Shown here one piece after another: positions 25,656-34,604 of a DNA stretch of 64,000 nucleotides. The notes beneath the pieces were generated by a model. It saw nothing but the letters and a program-made list of their open reading frames with translations. It searched no databases and had not been told where the DNA came from. Position 1 is the stretch's first letter, and each line of letters starts with the position of its first letter. The stretch is taken from positions 1 to 64,000 of the forward strand of contig CAJTMC010000001.1 in NCBI GenBank assembly GCA_910577115.1, written 5' to 3'. Position numbers and translations under genes: made by a program. The DNA comes from an uncultured Lachnospiraceae bacterium. Lineage in GTDB: Bacteria; Bacillota; Clostridia; Lachnospirales; Lachnospiraceae.

Positions 25656-26818
25656 TAATTTCCTGAATTTCCTTCCTTTTGTCCAAAGTAAAGCGACAGC
25701 TCAGCCGCAATATGCTCTCCCAAAGCGATGCTTCCGTTGTCCTTCGGGTGAAGTCCGTCGCGCAGATAATAGTCGGAGGCTTCCTTTGTAGAGCAATCCA
25801 TAAAACCGGTTCCATATAAGTCTATGATATGAAAACCAAATTCCTCAGCAAGCTGGCGCTCTGCCTCCATAAAATCACCAAGCGTCGGCTGTCCGTTAAA
25901 ATCTGCATAGGCGCAGTCCACTTTTTTATTAATATCATACATTGTAACAAAGAAAATTTCCCTGTCTCCATAATATTCTTTCAGCTGCTTCATAAAATAC
26001 CGGAGCGCTCCGCAGAAATTTCCCGTCGTCATCGTATCGGATACGCTTCCAAAGTGCTTATTTGCAGGTGTACACAGATAGTCATTTACGCCCGCAAATA
26101 CCACAATGATATCCGAATTGACGTTCGTCACATTTTCAAAATTCATGGCAAGCGACAGCTCATCTCCGCCATACTGTGCAAACATTCTCCCGCCCATGCC
26201 ATGATTGAGCACGTTTCCAAAATGGAGATAGGAATTTACATATGTAACGTAACTTACATAATTTCCATTTTGGTCAATAGAGCTTGTGATGCCCTCCGTA
26301 ATGCTGTCACCGATAAACACAACCGTCTTGTCGCTGAAATCATAGGCATTATTCGCAAGAATCTGTTTATCCATCTGATTGATTTTTTTCGTCTTGTCGA
26401 GCGAGTCGTTAATGTCATAAAGCGACTCGCGCACTTCCGCAAAATTCTCCTGCTGTTCCCGTCTTGCCGCAAGCTCTCCTTCTGAAAGCTCCACTACCAT
26501 TCCCTCGCCCTCAGGCACCGTCTCTTCAGGCGCCTGTACCTGTGTCTGCGTCGTTTCCGTATTCGTCTCCTGCGTCGTTTCCGTTACCGGAGCTGTCTCA
26601 ACAGGTACCGGCAAAGGCTCCTGTGTTGTGCTGCCGGACGTTCCGCAGCAGATACACCCGCTGCACGTACAACCCGCCACGCAGCCTGCAAACGCCACAG
26701 GCTCACTCTCCCGCACGATGGTCTCACTATTGCCTTTTTGCATACTGTCACCGCATGCCGAAAGAGACAGCGTCATTGCAAACGCTGTAACAACTGCTAC
26801 TACTGATTTTTTTCTCAT
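25655..26818 (-). CDS. SGNH/GDSL-hydrolase lipoprotein
   Basis: This 387-residue protein has a lipoprotein signal (LSLSAC lipobox, Cys22), a Cys-rich stretch (CVAGCTCSGCICCG, about 46-59) and a Thr/Glu/Pro-rich linker. The SGNH domain (about 160-385) has GDSITEG with the catalytic Ser, FAGVNDY (block III Asn) and DGLHP with the catalytic His. It is expected to be an esterase or deacetylase anchored outside the membrane, acting on O-acyl groups of the polymer or wall. Its stop overlaps the PAP2 start. The Cys cluster is unusual and may form disulfides or bind metal. Confidence 0.87.
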   Translation of the reverse strand: MRKKSVVAVVTAFAMTLSLSACGDSMQKGNSETIVRESEPVAFAGCVAGCTCSGCICCGTSGSTTQEPLPVPVETAPVTETTQETNTETTQTQVQAPEETVPEGEGMVVELSEGELAARREQQENFAEVRESLYDINDSLDKTKKINQMDKQILANNAYDFSDKTVVFIGDSITEGITSSIDQNGNYVSYVTYVNSYLHFGNVLNHGMGGRMFAQYGGDELSLAMNFENVTNVNSDIIVVFAGVNDYLCTPANKHFGSVSDTMTTGNFCGALRYFMKQLKEYYGDREIFFVTMYDINKKVDCAYADFNGQPTLGDFMEAERQLAEEFGFHIIDLYGTGFMDCSTKEASDYYLRDGLHPKDNGSIALGEHIAAELSLYFGQKEGNSGN

Positions 26819-26847
26819 AATAATCTCCTCTTTATTCTCTTATCATT

Positions 26848-27795
26848 CTAGTGCGCCGTACGGGCACACTGATTTCTAAGCATTTTTAAACATTCCGCTT
26901 CAAAAAAACGGTTATCCGACATATAAAACTCCCGAAGTTCTCCCCGCCTTTTGTCAAGAAGCTCGTAGTCCGCCGTAAGATTTCCAGGATGAAACATCAG
27001 TTCGAGTGAAGCTTCTTTTCCGTTTGCACACTTTTTATATTCCGGAAACAGTGCCTTCACAATCTCCCAGTCCATCTCACAAGTATAAAATATACCAAAA
27101 AATACCGGAACTTCAATACCCTTCTGCAATAACAGTTTTCGATTTCTTCCCGACGAGGTTTTGAGTATCAGCCATTTCACGATATTAATCGCCGGAATAC
27201 TTTTCGGTCTTTTCACTGTAAGCACAGGTTTCACGGGGTCTGTCGGTATTCGAATCTGCCGGATATCCAAATATGCAAATGCTTCTTCATTCAAAACAGC
27301 AAGCAGGCAGTCAAATACGATTGGTATCATATGATAGTGCTGATGCGAATCAACTGCCGTAATATGAAAATCCCAGTTTGCCGTCACAGCGCGCAGTTGT
27401 GCCCTGATTTCCGCACAAATCTGTTTTTTCAGCTTCGCACGCCACTTCCCGCATATCGTATAATTCCAGATAAAAAACTGAAAAAAGGATTTGTCAAAAT
27501 ACCCTTCTTTGTCAACCAGAAGTGATACCTCGTCTGCACCGGCGAGCGGCTTTCCTTCCGCAAAATTCAAATGCAGGACACGCCTGATGACGCATTTATT
27601 GTCCGTCTTATTTAAAAGTTCAAGCGCTCCGCCCAAGTCGGGAACGTTTGGAAGGATACTGATGCTGTTTAAAACCCCATCCCGATAGCAGGACAAAATT
27701 TTCTCGGACTGCTCCACACTGACGCCAAAATCATCTGCATGAAACCACGTTACCTTATCCCGCATTTCCGTATTCCAAGCTGTCTTATTTCCCAC
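26848..27795 (-). CDS. ChbG/HpnK (YdjC)-family carbohydrate deacetylase
   Basis: This 315-residue cytoplasmic protein has the family metal-site motifs: FHADDFG near 18-24, HLNF near 74, DSHQHYH near 148-154 and MFHPG near 265-269. Family members remove N-acetyl groups from oligosaccharides or lipid-linked sugars (ChbG, HpnK). Here a lipid-linked GlcNAc or ManNAc made by the two upstream enzymes is a reasonable substrate. The start is GTG at 27795 with AGAGG six bases upstream, and it overlaps the WecG-like gene by 11 bp. Confidence 0.85.
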   Translation of the reverse strand: MGNKTAWNTEMRDKVTWFHADDFGVSVEQSEKILSCYRDGVLNSISILPNVPDLGGALELLNKTDNKCVIRRVLHLNFAEGKPLAGADEVSLLVDKEGYFDKSFFQFFIWNYTICGKWRAKLKKQICAEIRAQLRAVTANWDFHITAVDSHQHYHMIPIVFDCLLAVLNEEAFAYLDIRQIRIPTDPVKPVLTVKRPKSIPAINIVKWLILKTSSGRNRKLLLQKGIEVPVFFGIFYTCEMDWEIVKALFPEYKKCANGKEASLELMFHPGNLTADYELLDKRRGELREFYMSDNRFFEAECLKMLRNQCARTAH

Positions 27796-28537
27796 TTTTT
27801 GCCTCTTTCCGAATATATTTTATAAACTTTATATTTGTCGTCACATACCGCTTCCACAGCCGTTTCGGATCCTGCAAAAGCCTGTAAAGCCATTCCAGAC
27901 ACAGTTTCTGCATGATTTTGGGAGCCCTCTTAATATCGCCTGCAAGGTAGTCAAAGCCTGCACCTACGCCTATGGACACCCCGCAAAGCTTCCCTTTGTG
28001 TGCATACATCCACTGCTCCTGCTTCGGCGCACCAAGTCCTACCCAGATAAAGTCCGGTTTCGCCTCATTCATCAGACTGACCGCAGCAGCATCTTCCTCG
28101 GGACTCAGCGGCCGAAACGGCGGCGCATACATTCCCGCAACCAAAGCCTCCGGATAATCCTTTTCCAGCGTTTTCCGCATTGCATCAAGCGTCTGCTGCG
28201 TCGCGCCGTAAAAAAAGTGCCTGTACCCCTCACGCTTCGATGCTTTGAGCAATTCCACCATTAAATCCGGCCCCGTAACACGCTCCGCATCCAAAAAACC
28301 TTTCTTTCTGCTGTATACAGAAAGCGGCGCACCGTCGGGAAGCGCCATCGCACCGCCATTTTGTATCCTGCGGTAATTGTCATTCTCATATGCCATTACT
28401 GTCGTATGAACATTGGACACACAGATATAATCCCCCCGCAGCCCGTCCAAATGGCTTTTTAGATAATCAAGCGTCCGCTCCATGTTCGTGACATTAATCT
28501 TTGTTCCCAATATTTCACAATACTGCAATTCCTCCAT
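27785..28537 (-). CDS. WecG/TagA/CpsF-family glycosyltransferase (GT26)
   Basis: This 250-residue protein has the family core: VSNVHTTVMAYENDNYRR, the invariant ALPDGAPLSVYSR, FYGATQQTL, PDFIWVGLGAPKQEQWM and GVGAGFDYLAG. Family members add a ManNAc-type sugar as the second sugar on an undecaprenyl-diphosphate primer (TagA) or in ECA (WecG). The Arg-rich C-terminus RLLQDPKRLWKRY is the peripheral membrane-binding tail. It starts on TAATG overlapping the WcaJ-like gene, so the first two sugars are made by coupled enzymes. Confidence 0.94.
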   Translation of the reverse strand: MEELQYCEILGTKINVTNMERTLDYLKSHLDGLRGDYICVSNVHTTVMAYENDNYRRIQNGGAMALPDGAPLSVYSRKKGFLDAERVTGPDLMVELLKASKREGYRHFFYGATQQTLDAMRKTLEKDYPEALVAGMYAPPFRPLSPEEDAAAVSLMNEAKPDFIWVGLGAPKQEQWMYAHKGKLCGVSIGVGAGFDYLAGDIKRAPKIMQKLCLEWLYRLLQDPKRLWKRYVTTNIKFIKYIRKEAKSGK

Positions 28538-30012
28538 TACTTTGAACCCTTTCTGCCAAGCACTGTAAACACAGTCATAAACAGGATTTTGATGTCAAGT
28601 CCCAAAGACCAGTTGTCGATATATTCCAAGTCCAGTTTTACGATTTCCTCAAAATCACGAATATCGCTCCTGCCGCTCACCTGCCACATGCCGGTCAGTC
28701 CCGGCGTAATGCTCATGCGCCTTCTGTAATAACCATTGTATTGTTCAAATTCATCCTCCGTAGGCGGGCGCGTTCCCACAAGACTCATATCCCCTATTAG
28801 TATATTCCAAAACTGCGGTGTTTCATCAATGCTCGTCTTTCGGATAAATTTTCCAACCCGCGTAATCCGCGGATCATCCTCCATCTTGAACATCAATCCC
28901 CGAACCTCATTTTTCTCCTCAAGTTCCTTTTTGCGCTCCTCGGCATCAAGATACATGGAACGGAATTTCCAGATCCGAAAACGTCTGCCGTTTTTTCCCA
29001 CGCGTGTCTGTGAAAAAAACACCGGTCCCGGCGAATCCAGCTTAATTGCAAGTGCAACAAACGGCGTAATAACGCCTGTTATTAATAATCCTGCCACCGC
29101 ACCCAAAATGTCTATAAGGCGTTTGATCAACAGCCTTCTGGAATCCATTGTCTTTAGTGCAAACGAAATGACGCTATACCCTGCCATCTTCTGTACAAAT
29201 GTATTCGGATTAGAACGGCTGAAAATATCGACATTGTAGTGGCATACCAGTCCCATCTCCTCAAAACGCTGTATCATGTCCCGAATTTCAAGCATCGGCA
29301 CACCGGGCAGACAGATAAACACCTCATCCACAAGCATCTGCACGACAACCTCGTAAAGCCGCTCCTTCGATGCCACCACCGGCACATTCTGAATGCTGCT
29401 TCCTACCTTGTCGGCGTCGTAAACCGCTGCCGCCGTAATATCGTAGTACCATTCCTTCCCCTTTATCAGACTGTCAATCACCTCATCTGCCGTAATATCA
29501 AGTGTAATCACCAGCATTTTCGTGCTGCTCTCGCTTTGTCTGTAGTATTTCCACATCGCTTTCTTAAACGCCATATGCACCGCATAGGTAATCACAATGT
29601 TCAGCGTCAAAAAAATACCGTATATCAATCGCGAGAAAGCATAAGACTGCTGTGTCAGATAGAGTACGACAACGAGTCCCACTACCAGAATCAGTGTATA
29701 GCGCACTGTATAATACAACTCACGCAGCCACCCTCTGTAAAAAAAGTTGCTGTTTGCGTCAAGAAACAGACTGTACAGAAGACAAAGCACCACAATATAT
29801 GCACCCACCGTTATATGGAACTCTTTCGGGTACCGCTCCACATGAATGATATGAAACCGGATATACACAGAAAGAGCATAGGAAACAAACACACAGAGCA
29901 GGTCTATGATTAAGATGCTGTAGGTTTCTATCATTTTGTTTTTTCTTCTGACATTTTCCATCGCTATAACCGCATCCTTTTCCCAGTCCGCCCTTATGCC
30001 CTGTTTCTCCAC
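28537..30012 (-). CDS. Undecaprenyl-phosphate sugar-1-phosphate transferase (WcaJ/CpsE type)
   Basis: This protein of up to 491 residues has four N-terminal helices, a cytoplasmic nucleotide-binding-like middle (about 165-290) and a re-entrant helix. The C-terminal bacterial sugar transferase domain (about 300-491) has KRLIDILGA, SPGPVFFSQTRVG, IWKFRSMY, RKTSIDETPQFWNIL, MSLVGTRPP and ITPGLTGMWQVSGR. It starts the polymer by moving a sugar-1-phosphate onto undecaprenyl phosphate. The GTG at 30012, immediately after the upstream stop, has no clear Shine-Dalgarno site; ATG at 29961 (after AAAGGA) may be the true start. Confidence 0.94.
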   Translation of the reverse strand: MEKQGIRADWEKDAVIAMENVRRKNKMIETYSILIIDLLCVFVSYALSVYIRFHIIHVERYPKEFHITVGAYIVVLCLLYSLFLDANSNFFYRGWLRELYYTVRYTLILVVGLVVVLYLTQQSYAFSRLIYGIFLTLNIVITYAVHMAFKKAMWKYYRQSESSTKMLVITLDITADEVIDSLIKGKEWYYDITAAAVYDADKVGSSIQNVPVVASKERLYEVVVQMLVDEVFICLPGVPMLEIRDMIQRFEEMGLVCHYNVDIFSRSNPNTFVQKMAGYSVISFALKTMDSRRLLIKRLIDILGAVAGLLITGVITPFVALAIKLDSPGPVFFSQTRVGKNGRRFRIWKFRSMYLDAEERKKELEEKNEVRGLMFKMEDDPRITRVGKFIRKTSIDETPQFWNILIGDMSLVGTRPPTEDEFEQYNGYYRRRMSITPGLTGMWQVSGRSDIRDFEEIVKLDLEYIDNWSLGLDIKILFMTVFTVLGRKGSK

Positions 30013-30825
30013 CTATAAATCAGCAAACTGTCTGATACTATCCAAAATCTCACTCTTTTTGCATATGTAATTTCCGCTGCCGCCAAACTTTTGTGCATGA
30101 ATTGACATGACATCATAGGTCTGTACAATCTTTTTTTCCGTGCTCTTATCCGATTTCTCCGAAAGCACTTTCCGGGAAAGCTCATTACCTGTCAGGCAAT
30201 GATAAAGCTCGCCTGCCGATATCGGCTCTGACGTAAAATTCACAAGCGTCAGTCGCTCCGCAAGCGCTGTCTGAATGTCCTCCCAAATACGGGTAAGCGG
30301 ATAGAACTGGTATTTGTTTTTGCTGTCTTCCAGCTTCATTTCCGCCTCGTCCGCAAAGCGCTTGATATAATTATGCTTATAATTTAATCCATACGGGATT
30401 GCAAGCCGCACAATCAGCGTGTTCGGGTAATACTTCCGCGCCCACTCCTCAAAGTAATAGCGGTTTAAGTCGTATGGCGAAATCCCGTTTTTATCCGCTT
30501 TATCGCTTCCGACCGCGAATATGGAATTCTCCTCGTCCACGCCGACCGGATTTTTGTATACATCCGTACTCGAAATCAGCACAAGCTTGTACGGATTAAT
30601 TTTTTTAATCGTCTTCTGCGCCTCAAGCACCTTCTCAAGATGCTGGTACGGCGCCCGCTCCGCAAGCTCCCTGTCAGGTTTTAGCCCCGCAAAAATCAAC
30701 ACATCCGGCTCCAGCCCGTACGCCTTTTCAATATTTTGTGTATTAAAAATACCGTCTATACGGTTACTTGCCCTCACATAAATATTACTTCCAATAAATC
30801 CGGTATACCCTGCCAATGCTATCAT
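30013..30825 (-). CDS. SDR-type NAD(P)-dependent epimerase/dehydratase-like protein
   Basis: This 270-residue protein has a Rossmann start ALAGYTGFIGSN (GxxGxxG), LISSTDVY and IVRLAIPYGLN, as in extended SDR sugar-nucleotide enzymes. The catalytic Tyr-x3-Lys is present only as YDLNR, with Arg in the Lys place, so normal SDR chemistry is doubtful. It might replace the missing RmlD, act on another nucleotide sugar, or be a non-catalytic homologue. A good Shine-Dalgarno site precedes the ATG. It lies between the GtrB-like gene and the initiating transferase gene. Confidence 0.75.
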   Translation of the reverse strand: MIALAGYTGFIGSNIYVRASNRIDGIFNTQNIEKAYGLEPDVLIFAGLKPDRELAERAPYQHLEKVLEAQKTIKKINPYKLVLISSTDVYKNPVGVDEENSIFAVGSDKADKNGISPYDLNRYYFEEWARKYYPNTLIVRLAIPYGLNYKHNYIKRFADEAEMKLEDSKNKYQFYPLTRIWEDIQTALAERLTLVNFTSEPISAGELYHCLTGNELSRKVLSEKSDKSTEKKIVQTYDVMSIHAQKFGGSGNYICKKSEILDSIRQFADL

Positions 30826-30858
30826 ATTAATAATCCTTCTCCTTTCCTAATCCTCTTC

Positions 30859-31833
30859 TTATTCCGTCCGGTCATGTGAAAGCACATCCCAAAAATAGTA
30901 TCGCGGTCTGCGCTTTGTTTCCATATAGTTTCTTCCCACATATTCTCCGATAATGCCAAGCGAAATCAGAATTGCCCCGCCGAGAACCCAGATTGACATC
31001 AGAATAGATGACCAGCCATCTATTGTATACCCGAAATAATGCTCATACACGATATGGATTACCATTCCAAATCCCACAAGCAACGCCAGAATTCCCATGC
31101 CAAACACCATCCGGATTGGCTTGATGCTAAAGGAGGTAATTCCATCCGCCGCCAAAGTCAGCATCTTTGAAAGCGAGTACTTTGACTCACCCTGCATCCG
31201 CGGAAACACATCAAAATGCACGACAGACGATGCCAGACCAATATCCGGTATAATTCCCCGCAAAAACAGATTCACTTCATCATACTCTGAAAGTGCCTCC
31301 AGCGCCTTTGCGCTCATCAAACGATAATCCGCCGAATTCTCATAAATATTAGCCCCCATAGACCGCATGACCTTGTAAAACATTGTCGCGGAAAACTTTT
31401 TAAAAAAGTGGTCTGTATTTCTTGAATTTCTGACACCGAAAACGACCTCGCTTCCTTTCACGTACTCCTCAATAAAGCGCTCAATCGCTTCGATATCCTG
31501 CTGAAGATCCGCATCAATCGTAATCGTGTAATCACAGAAATCCTTTGCGTACATCATTCCCGCAAGAATTGCATTCTGATGCCCTCTGTTGTGTGCAAAC
31601 CGAAGTCCTGCTACCTCTTCATTTGCATTGTATAATTGTGTTATTATCTCCCACGTCCTATCCTTCGAGCCGTCGTCCACAAAGACAATACGGCTTTTCT
31701 CTGATACAATCCCGTTACTCCTTAACGCGCCAAGCTTATCCAAAAGCGTTTTGGCCGACGGCAAGAGCGCCTCCTCCTCATTGTAACAGGGTACTACAAT
31801 GTAAAGGATACCTTTTTTTCTGTGCGCTTCCAT
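30859..31833 (-). CDS. GtrB/DPM1-like polyprenyl-phosphate glycosyltransferase
   Basis: This 324-residue protein has a GT2 domain (about 10-230) with YIVVPCYNEEEAL, FVDDGSKD and the TIDADLQQD metal motif, then two C-terminal transmembrane helices. This is the layout of enzymes that make undecaprenyl-phosphate-glucose or a similar sugar (GtrB, ArnC, DPM1). I start at ATG 31833 with AAAGGG upstream rather than at 31902. Its partner, a GtrC-like transferase, is next upstream, and a small EamA-type pair downstream could be the flippase, completing a three-part side-chain system. Confidence 0.92.
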   Translation of the reverse strand: MEAHRKKGILYIVVPCYNEEEALLPSAKTLLDKLGALRSNGIVSEKSRIVFVDDGSKDRTWEIITQLYNANEEVAGLRFAHNRGHQNAILAGMMYAKDFCDYTITIDADLQQDIEAIERFIEEYVKGSEVVFGVRNSRNTDHFFKKFSATMFYKVMRSMGANIYENSADYRLMSAKALEALSEYDEVNLFLRGIIPDIGLASSVVHFDVFPRMQGESKYSLSKMLTLAADGITSFSIKPIRMVFGMGILALLVGFGMVIHIVYEHYFGYTIDGWSSILMSIWVLGGAILISLGIIGEYVGRNYMETKRRPRYYFWDVLSHDRTE

Positions 31834-31914
31834 TGTCCCACCCTTTCCGTTTTCCTTTCCGATTTTTACGCCTATCTCTATCATAATACATATCTGTCCC
31901 AAATGACAACTGCT

Positions 31915-33489
31915 TTACTCACACATTTTTACAACCCACACGCCGTTAATCTTCTCGACGCTGCCCTGCGACGGATAAACGCTCATTTGTTTATATGTGT
32001 CTGTTTCCATGATTTCTTTCTTCTCACTGTCGCTCAGTCTTGCCGTTTCGTAGCCGACAAAGATTTTTATAAAGTTGTCCCGAACGCCCGACGTAATCAA
32101 TCCATTTTCCAGCGCCACGCCATCCAGCGTGCGCAAGTCCTCCGCATCAAATATATCAATTTCAACGCTGCTCGGATTGTCCTTATAGTAAAATTCACCG
32201 AGAATTGTCAGCTCATCTCCTGACGCAAAGCCCTCCGCTGCCTCCGCAAATCCGATTACACGGTTAAAATAAGAAGCCACCCTCTGCGATGCGAGATCCG
32301 TCCTCACATACGCCTTGTTCGTCAGCAGATAATCCGTATAACAGCTCAGCAAAACCATTGCAATCGTTGCCGCTGTCAATAAATAACACATATATTTTCT
32401 TGCTTTCTCCAGCAAAAGCGCGCTTCCCCATTCCTTTAAGCAGTACTCCAGCAGTGCAAGCACAAGCACATAAATCAGCGCATAGGAGTACAGCATCAGC
32501 ATGGAATAATCCACCTCAGGAGCCATAAAATAGACAAACGCTGCCGCAAGCGGAACAAATCCGCATACCAAAAGCAAAAGTATAAATCTTAAAATGTCCC
32601 TATACAACTCTTTTTTAATAACAAGCGTTATGAATAAGACGACTGCAAGCGCACAGACACCGATATTCGCTGCCTGCTTTGTACCTGTCATAAATGCAAA
32701 CGGTTTCCAAAGGAAAAATTCAAGGAAACGCTTATAGCAGCGTGCAATCAGCACAGGCATCTGCGCAAGTGCAATCTTTCCCATATTTCCTACACCGCCG
32801 TATGTTTCATTGTCCAGATTCGGATAAATCACATGTGACAGCCACATATAAAACGCCACACTCACACCAAGCACAACAACGCAAAGGATGCCTTCTTTCA
32901 ATACCTCCCTGAACTCCTTTTCATTATGAATCAGGTCGTTTATCATTCCCATAAGCATCAGCGTAATTGCAAAGCTGATGTAGCTTTGGTATGTGCCAAG
33001 TGTACAAATCAGAAGCACGCCGCAGAAAACTGCACCATACCTGTACTTCCGCATCAGATATACCGCCAAGCTCACCATCAGAATCCCCATGCCTGACGTG
33101 TGTGCCATAAACATAAAGGTCATTGTACTTGCCATGCTTGGAAAGGTCACCAGCACAAGAGGCACCAACACTGCGCCAGTCGTGCTTTTAATCCCTGTAA
33201 TCTCAAGAATCAAGCATGCTGACACTGCAATCAGAAGAAGAAACAAAACGCCGTGCACTGCGGGGATACTGTGTACCCCTCCAAGCGGATGGATATACTT
33301 TAAAAACCACCGTCCAAGATAATCACCGCTGCCGTAAGCACTTATATTATTTGCATCGTCCCAGTTTACAAGTTTATGCGTAAGCATGTAAAAATGTGTG
33401 AGCCAGCCTGCAATCAGTCCTGTAAGAAAGCAGATTTTCGTATGCCTTTTGATTTTTTTATTCAAAACTGCCAATAGATCAAATTTCAT
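31915..33489 (-). CDS. GtrC-like polytopic glucosyltransferase (Glucos_trans_II-like)
   Basis: This 524-residue protein has about ten helices. After the first helix comes HKLVNWDDANNISAYGSGDYLGRWFL, the external DD motif and GRW segment typical of GtrC-type transferases that take sugar from undecaprenyl phosphate and add it to a polymer outside the membrane. The last 120 residues are an extracellular domain. The ATG at 33489 has GAGGTG upstream and overlaps the GT4 gene by 11 bp. It is a paralogue of the 60.6-62.1 kb protein. Confidence 0.85.
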   Translation of the reverse strand: MKFDLLAVLNKKIKRHTKICFLTGLIAGWLTHFYMLTHKLVNWDDANNISAYGSGDYLGRWFLKYIHPLGGVHSIPAVHGVLFLLLIAVSACLILEITGIKSTTGAVLVPLVLVTFPSMASTMTFMFMAHTSGMGILMVSLAVYLMRKYRYGAVFCGVLLICTLGTYQSYISFAITLMLMGMINDLIHNEKEFREVLKEGILCVVVLGVSVAFYMWLSHVIYPNLDNETYGGVGNMGKIALAQMPVLIARCYKRFLEFFLWKPFAFMTGTKQAANIGVCALAVVLFITLVIKKELYRDILRFILLLLVCGFVPLAAAFVYFMAPEVDYSMLMLYSYALIYVLVLALLEYCLKEWGSALLLEKARKYMCYLLTAATIAMVLLSCYTDYLLTNKAYVRTDLASQRVASYFNRVIGFAEAAEGFASGDELTILGEFYYKDNPSSVEIDIFDAEDLRTLDGVALENGLITSGVRDNFIKIFVGYETARLSDSEKKEIMETDTYKQMSVYPSQGSVEKINGVWVVKMCE

Positions 33490-34582
33490 CAAACAGCACC
33501 TCTCTGTATTTGTCCCCCGTCTTTTCCCAGTTAAAGCGCTCCGCGTTATGAAGCCCCCTTTCCACCAACTCCTGTGCATACGCATCATCTGTCGTAACCC
33601 TGATGAGCGCCTGCGCCACTGCATTGGCATCGTGCGGATTGACCAAAAGTGCCGCGTCTCCGACCACCTCCGGAAGCGAGCTTACATCCGAACACACCAC
33701 GGGTGTTTCTAACTGCATTGCCTCAATTGGCGGAAATCCAAAACCTTCCACAAGCGAGAGAAACAAAAATGCCTTTGCATTGTGCAGCATCTGATGCAGA
33801 TCTTCGTCCCTTTCCACATATCCAATCCATGTGATTCCTTCTGTTTCCACGCCCTCTACACCGATAACTGTCATTGGCAGTGGGGTCGAGGCAGCTTTGC
33901 GGTAACATGCATATGCCTTGGCAATCCCCTTTGCATTCTTATGGGGCAGCTTTGAGGTCATTGCTATGATATAATCACCGTCTCCCTCTGCATAAGTTTC
34001 CTTTTTTATGAATTGCGTATTCTCAATTTGAGTATAACCATTATAAACCACCGTAATCCGCTTGTCATCTGTATGCGCATACTTCATGATATCACGTTTT
34101 GACGCCTCCGATATCGTAATCACCTTGTCCGCATGTTTTGCGGAGGCCTTCAACCGCCACATAATATAAAAATTCTCCAACCGGTTAAAATACCCCTTAT
34201 AGTGCTCATTGTAGTAAAACGGTATCATATCATGAATGATCACGTACTCCTTTGTCAAATGAAGCATTGACGCATACCCGCGCGGAAAAAGCACTTTGTC
34301 GGCTCCTAATTTTTTCGCAAGTACCGACACGTCAAAAAGCTCCCATTTGATACAGGTCAGCTTACTAAACGGGTTTTTCTGAATTTCAATAAATGTCACA
34401 CCCGCAACGTCAAAGTCTTTTTTATTGTAAGCATTTCCAAGCACAATAATCTCGTTTTGGGCATTTTTCCGTGAACTATGATTTCCCGCAAGCTCCCATA
34501 CCAGATGACGTGCAAGATTGTAAATGCCAATGCTCTTTCCTGCTCCCTTTACCTGCTTAAAGCAGTCTATCACAAGCCTCAT
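33479..34582 (-). CDS. GT4-family glycosyltransferase
   Basis: This 367-residue cytoplasmic GT-B enzyme has [13 protein letters not shown] in the acceptor domain, [19 protein letters not shown], and the nucleotide-sugar signature [24 protein letters not shown] (E-x7-E), as in mannosyl- and rhamnosyltransferases. The ATG at 34582 follows GGAGG by five bases; earlier in-frame ATGs lack this. It adds a sugar to the lipid-linked intermediate; donor not predictable. Confidence 0.93.
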   Translation of the reverse strand: MRLVIDCFKQVKGAGKSIGIYNLARHLVWELAGNHSSRKNAQNEIIVLGNAYNKKDFDVAGVTFIEIQKNPFSKLTCIKWELFDVSVLAKKLGADKVLFPRGYASMLHLTKEYVIIHDMIPFYYNEHYKGYFNRLENFYIMWRLKASAKHADKVITISEASKRDIMKYAHTDDKRITVVYNGYTQIENTQFIKKETYAEGDGDYIIAMTSKLPHKNAKGIAKAYACYRKAASTPLPMTVIGVEGVETEGITWIGYVERDEDLHQMLHNAKAFLFLSLVEGFGFPPIEAMQLETPVVCSDVSSLPEVVGDAALLVNPHDANAVAQALIRVTTDDAYAQELVERGLHNAERFNWEKTGDKYREVLFDEI

Positions 34583-34604
34583 TTGCTCCTCCATTTTTGT
34601 CTTT

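Noticed and set aside
30013..30825. Assignment as rfbD (dTDP-4-dehydrorhamnose reductase)
   Set aside because: The nucleotide-binding and active-site wording does not match RmlD and the catalytic Lys is replaced.
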